A stretch of 64,000 nucleotides of DNA from Brachypodius melanocephalos (taxonomy: Eukaryota; Chordata; Aves; Passeriformes; Pycnonotidae), in contig VZSR01000242.1 of NCBI GenBank assembly GCA_013398615.1, positions 620,001 through 684,000 of the forward strand. The letters are read 5' to 3'. Below, piece after piece: positions 9,611-20,639 of the stretch. Every line of letters starts with the position of its first letter. The first letter of the stretch is position 1. The position numbers were made by a program, and so were the translations under genes. The notes beneath the pieces were generated by a model that searched no databases, was not told where the DNA came from, and saw nothing but the letters and a program-made list of their open reading frames with translations.

Positions 9611-11319
9611 GCCAGTAACCCCTGACAGGACTGCCCAGTGACAACATCTGGATCCTGGAGCCCATCTGCTGGAATGGCCTCAGGGCTGGACAGGGGGACG
9701 TGGGCTCTGCTGGAGCTGCGGGCTGGCAGCCCATGGGGTCAGTGGGGTCTGCACCCCAGCAGCCTACACACCCACTCTGGGGATTTCTGGCATGGAAACA
9801 TGTGGGGACAGTTTCTCCAGCTGGTACAGACCTCTCTGGGCTCCCCTCAGCACCAGTTCTGAGACCCAAGCCTGCTCTCTTCTGGAGAGGCCCAGCAGTC
9901 CGTGTTGCTCTCACTTCCACGGGGAAAGCAAAGCTCCCCTCACCTTGCCTTGGGGTGGCCATTAAGGGAATTATCCGAGTTCTTTCTGGTTCTGAAAGTG
10001 CATCTGCTCTTTTCCCTGTGTGCCAGGCAATAAAGCTGCCAAAAGGCATTTTTGGGGCTGTTATCTGCGAGGAGTTTTATTCCCCTGCACTTTGGAAATC
10101 TCTCACTGATGGATGTGGGTTCAGTGGGATCTGTGAAGCAATGAAAGCTGACATCCAATGTATCCTCCAAATTTAAGGCTCTCCCTATGGCTCTCTGGGG
10201 ACTCAGCATGTTTGGAACCCAGGACCTGCCTCTCCTCCTGCTCTGGGGCTTGGGCAGTGCTGAGCAGCATCTCCAAAGCCTTTCCACTGTGGGAACCCCA
10301 GCTCAGCCCCTCTGAGGGCTGCAAGGGATGCTGCTCATCAGCTAAGTGACTTCCAGTGAAGAGCAAAGAGGAGAAGCCCCTTCAATCCCCTCCTGTAGAG
10401 CTGGCTCTTGTTCATGCCCAGCCAGGAGCAACAGTGACACATGGCAATGTGTCAGGGACAGGCTGCAGGAACAACCCCTCCAGGTGGAGCTGCCCTTACC
10501 TTTTTATGGCTCCTTTTAGGGCCGAGGCCATCAAATGCCACGTACAGAGACCTTTATGCCTGGAGAAGCTGGGACTGGAGCTGAGGCTGGAGGTTTATTG
10601 CAGCTGAGCCTCCTCGTTGGGAATACTCCGAATGCCAAGGTGGGGGGATGCTGCAGGTGCTGTGGCAATGTGGGAACAGAGTCACCTTTGTATAAACAAA
10701 CTTCACATGTGGCCAGAAGTGGGGCAGAAATGTTCCCAGCTGACTGTAAGGACATGAAGGGACCCTTGGCAGTAACAACCAGTGCAGTGCAAACCCCACC
10801 AGAGCCATCAAAGCCCAGCAATCCTGGCACTGTCTGACCACTCCTCAGAAGGACAGTCCGGCCCTTTCGGCACTCGAATGTTATGAAGAGAAATACACAA
10901 GTGTTAATGGCCTGACAGCACCACAGCATCCCACTGGGAACATTATTGATGAGGCTGTATCATTGCCAATCCTGCTGGGAACAGCCCTGCTGCACGGAAT
11001 GAGATCCGGGAAGGCTGCGGTGTGCACGGGATGCGGTGGGGTCAGCTGTGGCAGCGGGGCTGGGGACACAGCTCCAGCCCTGCCCAGGCACAGCAGAGCA
11101 GGACTGTCCTGCCAGGCCCTGGGGTGCTTCATCTGGGCACATTGGCCATGGCTTTAATGAGATTTTTGCATGGGTAATAACTCATCAGCCTGGAGCAGAG
11201 GGCAGGGAGGGCCGAAGGGTGGGCACCTGCCAGGCTGTGCTGGGAGCAGGGCTGTGGCACAGGGAGCAGCGGGACACCCCCCATGCTGCTCTTGGAATGG
11301 GCCCGGGAGAGAAATGGAG
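9611..11319. other. 1.7 kb GC-rich spacer, nothing specific seen
   Basis: No repeat family, structural RNA or coding exon recognised. Frames are open on both strands in the same places (for example 9561-10049 minus with 9700-10176 plus), the signature of low stop density rather than coding. Confidence 0.45.
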
Positions 11320-11500
11320 CCTAAAGAAACATTTGTCATTTGAGTTGTAATTACACAATTACGTAAATTCATGATATTAGTAGTCAAGAGCCTGGAGTTT
11401 TCACTAAAGAGTCCCTTAAGTAAATAAACATTTTCAAGCGATTACATTATTGGGATGAGATTTTTTTAAAAATAAAATGTTAAGAATTGTGCAGGGTGAC
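11320..11500. promoter_or_regulatory. AT-rich candidate conserved element
   Basis: It begins after a GC-rich segment and contains the palindrome TGTAATTACA (11346-11355), ACAATTACGTAAATTC, CATGATATTAG and CGATTACATTATTGGG words. Dense homeodomain-type sites in a compact 180-bp island make this one of the better enhancer candidates by eye. Confidence 0.4.
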
Positions 11501-11699
11501 ACTATAAAGCAAGAGGGAAAAGCAAAGCAAACCCAAACCAGTGACTGTCAGGGCAGCAGGTGAAGGACACACCAGGCTCTGCAGTGATGGCTTGTTTTTG
11601 GACTGCTGCTCCCAGAGACACGAAGGCAGTGTGGATTAGAGGAGTGGAAAGACAATTCCATGTAATTTTAAGAGATACCACTGCAGAGAAGGCACATGA

Positions 11700-11900
11700 G
11701 GATGGCAGTTGCAATGGAAGTACGGAATATAAATAAATATATGTGTAAAAACAAACAAAAGCCCATTAAAACAAGCAAGAACCAAACCCAATCCCTGCAT
11801 TACACTCAGTAATTAAATATTTATCAGAGCAGAGGAAGTAAAATCCATTTACTGCTTTGGGCCAGTTACAATCTTCCTCTTAAAAATCCTTTGCAATTAG
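11700..11900. other. AT-rich low-complexity stretch
   Basis: Rich in AAATAAATA, AAACAAACAAA and AATTAAATATTTATC. It may be a decayed simple repeat or a flank of the element at 11320-11500. No gene. Confidence 0.35.
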
Positions 11901-12480
11901 TTCATTCCTCCCTGAGAGACGAGAACACAGGAATAGTCTCCAGGTCCATCCTGAACAAACTGTGGAACATTTTCTCTCCTGATTTGTGTGTGCTCATGAG
12001 GGTTCCAAGGAACTTTGATCAGCTCAGGCCTTCCCACTGCATGCCCTGAGTGCAGGGTTACCACGGACCCTGCCGGGGGAGGGATTGCCCTGGTGTTTGC
12101 CATCATTAATCCTGCTGGGATCACCATGAGCGTGGCTTCCTGCATCTCCTTTATCCGCAGGAAAGGCTCCAGAGCTGGGTCTGAACAAGACAAATTGATC
12201 CAAGCTCCTTCCAGTTGGATTTTGGGGCGAGGGCTGCCTTAGCTGCCCGTATGATGCCATCTGGTTGAGGATTCCTGATTTAGGACACGGCTCTGCTCCT
12301 GTCCCTGGCACTGCCCATCCCTTGGGGATCTGAACTGCAGGATGTGCCAGTGCCCAGGTTCTGTGTCTGCCAGGGGTTTAAACAGCACAGGTGACAAGGA
12401 GCACAAGCTCCTTCTGGCACCAGCAGTGGGGGCCCAGCCTTGACCTCCCGCTCCCCTCCGTCCCCCACAACCCCGGACGC
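11901..12480. other. Spacer with a hydrophobic chance frame
   Basis: The plus-strand frame 12015-12242 predicts one hydrophobic stretch of about 25 residues followed by a basic segment, as in a membrane protein. The opposite strand is open at 11897-12193 too, there is no homolog I recognise, and no splice context fits. I treat it as non-coding. Confidence 0.35.
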
Positions 12481-12484
12481 CAGG

Positions 12485-12700
12485 CGCGCTTGTGGAATTT
12501 CACATTTGAGATAATTGCATTAAGGTAATTGCCACTGCAGCATTATTCCCCATTCCTGGGAGAGGCTGAGAGCAGGCTGAGTGCATTGTGTCTGCGTTAG
12601 CAGATTAATAATTACAGCCCTTCGGAGCAGCGCTGGTTTGTATGGATTCACAGCTGCCGGATCATTACCCGGCACACTTGAAGACACCCTATAGGAGCAG
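12485..12700. promoter_or_regulatory. AT-rich candidate element
   Basis: GAGATAATTGCATTAAGGTAATTGCC near its start and GCAGATTAATAATTACAGCC near 12600 give clustered ATTA/AATT words; a GCGCTGG/GCAGC-rich segment follows. Candidate regulatory DNA by composition. Confidence 0.3.
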
Positions 12701-13280
12701 CCGCCGCGTGCTGCACAGTTTGCTTCCTCTGCTGCTGGGTCCTGCCTTTGCTGCACTTTCATCAGACTCACAGCTTGTAAGAAATAGAAAACATTTACAA
12801 CCTGAAGCAAGCCAGCTCCGGAGCCGCGTGGAGCCGTTGGGGATTCTCTGGCAAACGCCTTGGGAAGGAAATGTTCGGTCTCTCAGAGGAAAACTTCACC
12901 CTTCCCAACACAACCTGGTGCTTGGGAGGCTCTGGGTGCACGTGGGACCCATCCAAGCCCACAGCACTTCTCGTGACAAAGGAGATCTGTGGAGATGTTC
13001 CCCCACTGCAGAGCCACCGCAGCTCTGTTTGCTGCAAAATAATTTAGGAGAGGGAGCAGAAAGCTCCTGTGGCCTATTGAAAAAGATGAATAATTTAGGG
13101 AAGCTGGATGAAATTATGGAGCAGGATAACTCAGCCTCACAAAGGGGATAACACACAATCTCCAACAATCCCACAGCAAGGGAACAGCAGCTCTGTGTCC
13201 CTCCTGGCAGAGTTCATCCCCACCTGAACACTGTGGAATGGGAACCGGGCAAACTGGGAGGAGGACACAGACAGAGTTCA
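12701..13280. other. Non-coding spacer, nothing specific seen
   Basis: The plus-strand frame 12642-13151 is open but overlaps minus-strand frames and shows no domain. No repeats recognised. Confidence 0.4.
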
Positions 13281-13289
13281 CAGAGGGAA

Positions 13290-13420
13290 CTGCTCTGTTT
13301 AACTCTTCTTAGAGCTATCTTATTTTATATATTCTGATTAGAGCAAACTGAAAACTAAAAGCATTAATTGTGAAGAGAAAATTAGATTGATAAACTGATT
13401 TCAGTTTTCAGTCTGGGGTG
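13290..13420. promoter_or_regulatory. AT-rich element with three AAACTGA-type arms
   Basis: ACTGAAAACT (13347-13356) pairs perfectly with AGTTTTCAGT (13403-13412). Within the right side AAACTGA-TT-TCAGTTT forms a second, tight inverted repeat. The three arms can form alternative hairpins. Surrounding sequence is AT-rich with GATTAGA and GCATTAATTG words. Confidence 0.4.
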
Positions 13421-13686
13421 TAAGAGGGCAAAGAGTTCACCTGAAAGCAAAGAATTCTGTCCTCCCTGATGGTGTCTCCTTCACATATTGATCAATGTCT
13501 GTACGAAGCAAGCGTCTCATTTAGGACACAAACAATATTGTATTTCTTCTGCACCTTGAGAGATTTCACAGGGAACTTTAGAGCAGAGCAAGTGCCAGTG
13601 GCTCAGAGGTGACACAGTCAGGACAGCAGACCAGAGAGGACACTGGTTATTTTGGGAGGTCAGTGGGTATGAGGATGGATCTGCAC

Positions 13687-13704
13687 ATCCATCCATCCAT
13701 CCAT

Positions 13705-13740
<36 letters not shown>

Positions 13741-13754
13741 CCATCCATCCATCC
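13687..13754. repeat. (ATCC)n microsatellite, about 17 copies
   Basis: A tetranucleotide array with a single A-to-G interruption (a GTCC unit) at 13731. It opens long WMDG-type frames on the minus strand that are not genes. Confidence 0.95.
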
Positions 13755-14219
13755 CAGCCAGTAGGGGAGGGGCAGGGGGCTGCAGGGAGCCTGATCCAGC
13801 ATCCCTGGTCCCAGCAGCTCAGGACAGGCTGTGCAGAACCACAGCAGGGTGATCCCAACAGGCTCAGGGAGCACCTGCTGGGCAGGTGGGGCTCCTGTGC
13901 TGCCCGTGCCCGTCCCAGCCTGGCAGCAGCTGCACTCCCAGCTCCTCCTCTCCAGGGCAGCCGCCCCGCAGAGGGAGCTGGATCAAGCTCTAAGCTGGGT
14001 AAGTCCTTGTCGGAGGCACAGGGCGCCTGAGCAGCCTCATGGCTTGACCTCTGTACGTTGGAAATTACATTCCAATCTCTCTACAACACCCAGCGGAGTA
14101 CCAGGACTGAACACCTACAACCACTCCGGCAGGGAAAGAGGATGACAGCTACATCTGTAATACCCAGCAGAGCAGGGGAGGCCGTTTCCTCTCGCTCTCC
14201 TCTTTCCCATTTTTACATA
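13755..14219. other. GC-rich spacer with a strong donor-like site
   Basis: TGG|GTAAGTCC at 13999-14004 is close to the ideal 5' splice site and follows a frame open from 13831. No acceptor or recognisable protein supports an exon, so the site is only noted. Confidence 0.35.
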
Positions 14220-14530
14220 TGCAATTACAGTGCCGAGCGTTATTTGGATTTGCCTCCGCAGCTGCCGCTGTCCCGCAGCGCGCTCCAGCCAAATTACATT
14301 TCAGAGATGACATTTCCACTCGCAGCAGCCCGGCCCGGCTCCCCTCGTCAGGGCGAGGAGAAGGACGCGTTGGCTCGGGCATTTGTTCTTCCAAACAAGA
14401 AGGGTTTGTTCTTCCCGAGCAGCAGCAGGGCCGGCTGTGAGCACCCGGCTGGCTCTGCCCTGCGGCTTTGTGGTGAGCCCGCCGGGACAGATCGCTCCCA
14501 GCTGGAGAGCCGGGGCAGCGGGAGCTGCCA
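14220..14530. promoter_or_regulatory. Small CpG-rich island
   Basis: About 300 bp with frequent CpG (near 14235-14285 and 14320-14375). It may be a CpG-rich enhancer or minor promoter. No TATA or exon evidence. Confidence 0.35.
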
Positions 14531-14699
14531 AATAATGGGAGCTAATCCGGCTGTTGAATTTATTAATTCCCATTTACACTGCTCTATCTCCGTCCCTGTC
14601 CATCAAGGCTGATTACAGCAAGCTCACTACCTCAGCAGCCGATGCCCTCTAACCAATGCTGTACCATCACCAGATCCTTATCAGCTTTTCCACAGCATT

Positions 14700-14762
14700 A
14701 GGCTAATGGTTGGACTCAATGGTCTTAAAGGTCTTTTCAGACCTAAACGATTCGATGATTTT
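14700..14762 (+). mobile_element. CR1-type 3' tail (truncated CR1 or CR1-mobilised SINE)
   Basis: AATGGTTGGACTCAATGGTC, then TTAAAGGTCTTTTCAGACCT and AAACGATTCGATGATT, match the conserved avian CR1 terminus (ggttggactcgatgatc, ttaaaggtcttttccaacc, then attctatgattc short repeats). Only about 63 bp is visible, an extreme 5' truncation. A SINE using a CR1 tail cannot be excluded. Confidence 0.8.
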
Positions 14763-16079
14763 AGAAATTATCATCTTTAGCAGAGCAGTCTGCCATCAAG
14801 GCACCTGTAGCGAGGGCTTTGCCGTGCTCATCACCGCGTTACCTTTCCCTGCAGCCACACTAATTGCTAACCCTGGGCAGGAAAAATGTATTTTCCTTAC
14901 TGTCAAAATGACAACCTCTAAACAAATCCTAAATCCTGTTCTGCGCTTCCAGCAGTGTTTTATCTTTCCGCTGCTGTTCTCTTGAGATTTATGCCTCATG
15001 ATCTGGAGGAACCTGCAGCATCCATCCCTACCTGTTTCTTGTCTATTTAAGTGGCAAGGGCTTGTCAAGGCACGGAAGTTTCATTGATTTACTGTAAGAT
15101 GCGGGATCAGGCTGCTGCAGTGAATCCCTGGCTGTGCTCCCACTCGGAGAGGCTCCTCTTGGGTTGGCAGAGCCCAGTCAGGCACCAGGAGCAGAGCACT
15201 GGAGAGGGGTGAGGGGAGAAGGATTCGAGCTGGAGGGGTCTGTGATTGTGCCTTAGGCTGAATCTCCAGAGCTGACCCTTGGAAAGGAGCGGGGTCCTGT
15301 CCTTCCCGTTGTCCTCGGGTTCTGGGATGCCCTGGAGCACAGGGACCGGGGGATAAGTGCGTGTTTGTTTGTTTTTACAGCCCGCTGCCACGTTCAGGTG
15401 CACGGGTCCCATTAAAGGAGGAGCAGCCTGTAAATCGCTGCTGCAATGAAGGGTTATGTCTCCCTCGCTGCTGCATTTCATCCTGCACAATCAGGGAAGG
15501 GATTTGTCCTGGCACAGGTTCCCGCTTTACTGTGGAAAATGAGGAGGGAATCACATCCCTCCTGCTCTTTCCAGGGTGGAAAAGGGGTCCTGTGGCCCTG
15601 GGAGCTCTGACCTTCCAAGAGCTGCCATGAAGCTCCACGTGGGGAGGGATGGGGCAGCACCGGGATGTGCTGGAGATGGAGCAGGGGGAAAAGCAGTGCC
15701 AAGGCTCCGGGGATGTGTCTCATCTCCGAGCACAGAAGGGGTCAGGAATCCTGAGAACTTGTGCCAGTAATAAAAGATTGATGCTGTTATTCTCCAGGGT
15801 GTGTTAAGAGAGGAGATTTATCATGGTCCTGAAAAGGCAAAGGATGTGACAGGAGAGCTCCTGCCTGCTGGAAAAGGAGACATTTAAACCCTGAAGTGTT
15901 CACACAAGATGGATTTGATATTCCTGTGCCCTGGACTATCAGAACAGTGCCCCCCTCATCCCTTCCCTTTTCCCCATGGCATCTTCCTTAGGGATGCGCG
16001 AGGATCCTACAGCTGCTCCCAACCCTTCTCAGTGTCTGAAGTGCTGGAAGAAAATTACCCCGAGGTCCTCCAAGGAGAA
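14763..16079. other. 1.3 kb spacer, nothing specific seen
   Basis: Mixed composition. The frames at 15361-15630 (plus) and 15375-15638 (minus) coincide, arguing against coding. A GTTTGTTTGTTTTTAC stretch near 15365 is a pyrimidine-rich acceptor-like sequence with no supported exon. Confidence 0.4.
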
Positions 16080-16215
16080 ATTTAAGCAGCAACTTGATCC
16101 TCTTTCTGTCAAACTTCCCGGGAAAACTCCGCTGTAGTTCAACGGGAGATAGATAAGGGGTATTATTGTCACCATTACACATAAACACGGCCAATCTCGT
16201 AAAATTCATCTGCGC
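16080..16215. repeat. Possible old palindromic amniote repeat
   Basis: AAAACTCCGCTGTAGTTCAA followed by CGGGAG resembles a decayed form of a palindromic motif (aaaactcccattgaagtcaatgggag) that I associate with old sauropsid interspersed repeats. The family name is uncertain and the match short. Confidence 0.25.
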
Positions 16216-16309
16216 CGAGTCCCGTGCCTGTGCAGGGAATGAATCAGGTTAGCAGCTACAGCCCTGGGCTCCCAGCAATCCTCCCGCTTCAAAAACATCA
16301 ACAGAAAAT

Positions 16310-16600
16310 TGGAAGGGAAATGTCATCTCAGTGAGTTCATTCTGAATCACATGTTTGATGAAAGACTCTTTACAAACCCTTAAACTGCCTAAAGCCACTC
16401 ACCTGAAAAAAATGTAACATTCCTCACAGGAAAAGAACAATTAGCAATACAATTAGTTTTCCAAGAGGCAGCGATAAATAATTGAATTTTTTTCTTTGAT
16501 GGAGAGGGGCGGCACTGACAGTCCTCAGCTCCTGGTATTGACAGCAGAGGAAACGGCCCATGAAACCGGTCGTTTGCGGGGAATTTTGATCTATCAATTG
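16310..16600. promoter_or_regulatory. AT-rich candidate element
   Basis: Contains GAATCACATGTTTGATG, ACAATTAGCAATACAATTAG and GATCTATCAATTGCG words in an AT-rich block between GC-rich flanks. Candidate regulatory DNA only. Confidence 0.25.
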
Positions 16601-17569
16601 CGAGCGGGGAGAACAAGAGAAGCATGAAAGAGCAGCTCGGCTGGCAGGCGGCAGCTGCAGCCACTGCAGCCTGGCTGGGCTGTACCAGGGGCAGGCAGGA
16701 TCCAGGAGCGCTCCCAGGGGCTGTGCACATCTGGCTGGACACCTCCTGCTCCAGTGGGTCTGCACAGCTGGCTCCCAGCAGCCGGGATGGAGGCAGTGAG
16801 CTGGGGCTCCCTGAACGTGCTCCAAGGGGCCTTTAGCCAAAGTACCAAACTGGAATCAGCCTGAGAGGCTTCATCGCAGCCCTGGGCTGGGCAGATGTTG
16901 GATCACAGCGCTGAGAGCCGTCACACACGGCTCTGGGTGTGGATTCCACACGGGAGAGGAGGGAGAGATCCATCTCTGCCGTGGAGAAATGAGCCGGGAC
17001 CAGCAGGGCACTTTTCAGTTATGAATTTGTGATCAATACCCTGTTGCCATTGATTCCCTGCTCGCTGCAATGAACTGATTAAGGCCAGCACAGCTGATGC
17101 CTCTGGGCCAGGCACAGGGACAGCCAGCGGCTCTGCCAGCACAGCCAGGGCCACCAGAGGGCACGAGGCACTGTGGGACCCCCTGGCCACGTGTGGGGGA
17201 CAGCCTCGGGCTTGGGTTACAGCCCACACCAGGGTCAGGGGGACCTCTGCCCCTGTGTCCCAACAAAGATGTGTTTCCTCCAAGAGAGAACCAGTTCTTT
17301 CAGACCTCACAAGGACAGACACATGGAGAAAGCCCAATCTTTCCAGCTTCTCTTAAGCTTGGGACCTTCTCCTCCTCTCTGCTAGTGTATTTGTACCTGC
17401 TGCCTCCTCTGCTTTTCCTCTGCTCCCATCCTTCTCTACTCCTTCCAAAAGAGGAGAGTGAAAAATAGGCCTTTTGCCCCCTTAACTGCTTTCCTGTGAA
17501 ATTAGAACTCCCGTTGGCTGACCCTGCTGTGGCTGAATCTCAGCCTTTTCTCCATCAAATCCTTCCTGC
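16601..17569. other. GC-rich spacer containing a CTCF-core match
   Basis: Open frames on both strands in GC-rich DNA; no gene recognised. The notable site is the CTCF-core match at 17151-17164, listed separately. Confidence 0.4.
17151..17164 (+). promoter_or_regulatory. CTCF-core consensus match
   Basis: CCACCAGAGGGCAC fits every position of the vertebrate CTCF core CCASYAGRKGGCRS. CTCF sites often mark insulators and loop anchors. By chance a full match is expected less than once in a 64 kb window. It is oriented on the plus strand. Confidence 0.55.
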
Positions 17570-17700
17570 AGAATTTATTGGGTGGTGCAGCATTACCCTC
17601 ATAAAAAGGCAATAAATGGCCCTGTTTGCATTACACTCCATAATGGCTGTAACCTCGTGGCATTCTTGCAGAGCTGCCTTAGGAACAAAGGGGCAGAAAA
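17570..17700. promoter_or_regulatory. AT-rich candidate element
   Basis: A block with GCAATAAATGGCC, TTTGCATTACAC and CCATAATGGCTG words between GC-richer flanks. Enhancer-like composition only. Confidence 0.25.
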
Positions 17701-18269
17701 GAAGGCTCCCAGAAATCTTTGGGATAATTACACTGCGGGAGTGCTGGAATCTTTAAAATCACTTTAAATCAGAGGAAACCCGGATTTTAAATCTGAGGTT
17801 AACAGCACTTGGGACACTTGCAAAACTCCTCAGGCTCAGCAGATTGCAGCACACCCTTTGAATCCTGTCAGCCAGCCCGGGATGGTGGCTGTGGGGACAG
17901 GCAGCACCCTGGGGACACAGGGATGCTGCAGGTGGGTCTCGGGGTCTCCAGGCTGGTGCAAAATGCACAGGAGATTTTGTTCCCTGCTCTAAGGTGCCAG
18001 GAAAACAGAGTTATTCTGGATCACGGTGGAATTGATTACTTGCAGCATGACCAGGAGAACTTTCCTATCTGTTTGCCCAGTGCTGGTCCAGCTCGTCCTT
18101 CAGCCCATGTCCCCGGGGCTGGCATGGGGACAGCCACCACTTCCCCCTGTCCCCGGGGACTTCCCAGCAGTGCTGCAATCACCGGGAGCAGCAGCTCGGT
18201 GCTCGGGCTCTTCCAGCTCTGCTAACACTCTGCTGTTTGCCCTACCTGGCAGCCTTTTATTGCTCTTTC
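17701..18269. other. Non-coding spacer, nothing specific seen
   Basis: No repeats or genes recognised; overlapping open frames on both strands. Confidence 0.4.
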
Positions 18270-18425
18270 AACGGCCCCTTCTAAACATTATGGCTCACTT
18301 AGAGTTTAGGAAGGCGGCACTCGGAAATGCGGAGTTGGCAGTTTCGACCAGGATGTGCATTACTTGTCCCTCATTTCTTTATTGGCTAAAGCAGTTTTAT
18401 CCTCTCCGTGGAGTTCAGTTGTAAA
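18270..18425. promoter_or_regulatory. Candidate element with antisense CCAAT
   Basis: ATTGGCTAAAG (CCAAT on the minus strand, 18381-18385) ends a 150-bp block with CATTATGGCTCACTTAG and GAAATGCGGAG words. Candidate regulatory DNA. Confidence 0.25.
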
Positions 18426-19089
18426 GTGGAGGTGTAAAGTCACAGTAGAGGAAGAGTAAAACAGGGCTGGGATGAGGGTAAGGGAGAGGAGGCAGATTTT
18501 GGGTTCTGCCGCAGAGCCCGGCCAGGCTGGGGTCACCAGTGCACAGAGCTGCTCCGTGGTGTCACCTCCTTCCTGCACGTGCCACAGAGGAGCAGGGACC
18601 CAGAGTGGTGACAGAGGGGACAGCGGTGTGCTCAGCCCCTGCCTGCTCACCTCAGTACAGGTAAAGCCAGCCCCTGCCAGCCCAGAGCTGTGTGAGAGCA
18701 GCCAGCACCAAACCCAGCACGGGGACTGGATTTCTCCCCACCATCCCTGGGGCAGGGCTCCCATCCGTTAACTCACTGGGACGTGGAAATGAAAACAAAG
18801 AGAGCATGAACACAACAGCTCACACTGCTCTGCGAGGCCGGTAATTGAAAACTCCTGACGCTAAACAGAAATGAAAATGTTAATGGCAAACACCCAGAGC
18901 AAATGTATTCCATATGCAGGGGATTGCCATAGGCTGACAAATACAAATGTTGTCACAGCCACAGGGGGAGCAAAGGCAGAGAGGCTGCAGGAGGAAGGGG
19001 CTGCACTCCCTGCCCAGCGTGAAACAGCTTGGGGCTCCTGTTCCTGCTGCTCTCCTGGCCAGGAGCAGCACCTGCAGCTCCCAGAGCTG
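18426..19089. other. Non-coding spacer, nothing specific seen
   Basis: GC-rich to 18770, then mixed. No gene recognised. It leads directly into the ATTCCC array. Confidence 0.4.
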
Positions 19090-19330
19090 CCATTGCCATT
19101 CCCACTCCCATTCCAACTCCCATTCCCATTCCCATTCCCACTCCCATTCCCATTCCCACTCCCATTGCCATCCCCATTCCCATTCCCACTCCCATTGCCA
19201 TCCCCATTCCCATTCCCTTTCCCACTCCCATTCCCACTCCCACTCCCATTGCTATTCCCACTCCCATTCCCATTCCCATTCCCATTCCCATTCCCATTCC
19301 CATTCCCATTCCCATTCCCATTCCCACTCC
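19090..19330. repeat. (CCCATT)n array, 240 bp, with 30-bp higher-order unit
   Basis: About 40 hexamers, mostly CCCATT with CCCACT, GCCATC/GCCATT and CCCTTT variants. Between 19141 and about 19215 the variants recur with an exact 30-bp period (19141-19170 and 19171-19200 differ at one base). The minus strand reads GGG at nearly every sixth base, the same G-triplet spacing as telomeric GGGTTA. Frames of GN, MG/VG and EW dipeptides, and HS/PI dipeptides on the plus strand, arise purely from the repeat. Confidence 0.97.
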
Positions 19331-20007
19331 TCACCTACACACCCAGTGCTTGGGAAGAGGCTGGAGCATGGTGAGGAGCCCTGACCCTTGGCCCACTGAG
19401 AAGGGATGAGCTTTCCCCTCCTGCCAACACCTTCCCAGGAGGGCAAAAGCCCAAAGCCATGGGGGAGGCAGATCCATCAGTGCAGGCACGGGAACAACTG
19501 CACTGCCCGAGGGAGGCACGCTGTAAATCCATCCTGTAAGAGTTCCCAGGTTGGAACAGGAGGCACAGGCTAACGACTTAAGAATAATACACAGAAACCC
19601 GGCAAGAGCTCAGAATGCCTGGTGGAAGCCCAGGGGAAATTAGCCTAATGCTCGGCAAATGTTGGAGAGCGAGGGGATTACTCTTCCCCCGGGCCGCTGC
19701 TGCCTCCGAGAGAGTTTGCAACACTTTGTCATTTATGGCTGGAGCTCTTTATGGCTCTGGGGGTTTTCATAGCCGGAGTGGTTCTTCCCTGCATCCATCT
19801 TTGCTGTCATGGACAAGGAGATTGGTGCTTAGGGCACCGATCTGGGGTCTGACAAACCTGGACTCGCTTCAAACCCAGCTACTGGGCGGCTTTGCCATAA
19901 AACCACAGTAAAACCAGGGCCAGCCCTGTTCACAGCCCCCAAACCCAACCCTCGAGCTCACCTCATCTCTGGAGATGCAGGTAAAGCTTTTTGAAACTCC
20001 TGGCTGC
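19331..20007. other. Non-coding spacer, nothing specific seen
   Basis: No gene or interspersed repeat recognised. Confidence 0.4.
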
Positions 20008-20032
20008 TTTCCTTCCTTCCTTCCTTCCTTCC
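20008..20032. repeat. (TTCC)n microsatellite
   Basis: About six tetranucleotide copies, uninterrupted. Confidence 0.9.
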
Positions 20033-20595
20033 TCATTTTTCCCCAGGCTTGCAGCCTGCCTCCCAAGCAGGCAATGTTCACACTCCTTGGGTTTCACCAC
20101 GAGCATTCCTTCCAGCTCCATCTGTGAGCCTTAATTAGTGAATTTACTGACAGAAACTTTATTAATGCAGCATTTAGCTCTGCTGGCAGCGTTTTGCGCC
20201 CTTCAGAGCCTCCTGTGCAGGGAAACACCGGCTCCTGGGGCCTCTGGGGGTTTTCCTGCCACTATTTCCTCTTCTGGGGGCCCAGGAGCCCCCACGCTGT
20301 CCTGCTGGCCTCCCCTCAGTGCCTGCTGGAAGGGAGAGTGGGGTGCAGAGCTATCACTCTGGGAGCAGCACAGGAGCCTGAGAACACCTTGGCATCTGCT
20401 TCACCCCCACCGTGAGCAAACCAGAGCCCAGATCCTGAGCTCTGTGCTGTGACCACACCTCCATCCCCTTGCCCATGTGCCAGGCACACCCAGAGCCCAC
20501 CTCCTGCAGGACAGACCCCACCAGCAGCTCCCACAGGAGGCACTAACCTGGATTCCTGCCACATCTTTCCCATCCTTTCCATTTTTTTCTCCTTC

Positions 20596-20634
20596 TTTTT
20601 TTTTTTTTTTTTTGTTTTTTGTTTTTTTTTTTTT
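20596..20634. repeat. T-rich homopolymer tract with two G interruptions
   Basis: T18-G-T6-G-T13. On the minus strand this is an A-rich tract with two C, which could be a decayed poly(A) tail, but no retrocopy body is recognisable next to it. Confidence 0.9.
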
Positions 20635-20639
20635 CTCAA

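Noticed and set aside
12015..12242. Frame predicting a membrane-like segment
   Set aside because: Single hydrophobic stretch only, opposite strand also open, no homolog recognised.
13999..14004. Strong GTAAGT donor
   Set aside because: No acceptor or recognisable coding sequence upstream; isolated GTAAGT words are expected by chance several times in 64 kb.
18861..19446. Repeat proteins of GN, MG, EW, HS or PI dipeptides
   Set aside because: They are direct translations of the ATTCCC hexamer array in different frames.
20596..20634. Poly(A) tail of a minus-strand retrocopy
   Set aside because: No gene-like or LINE-like sequence is visible next to it on the required side.
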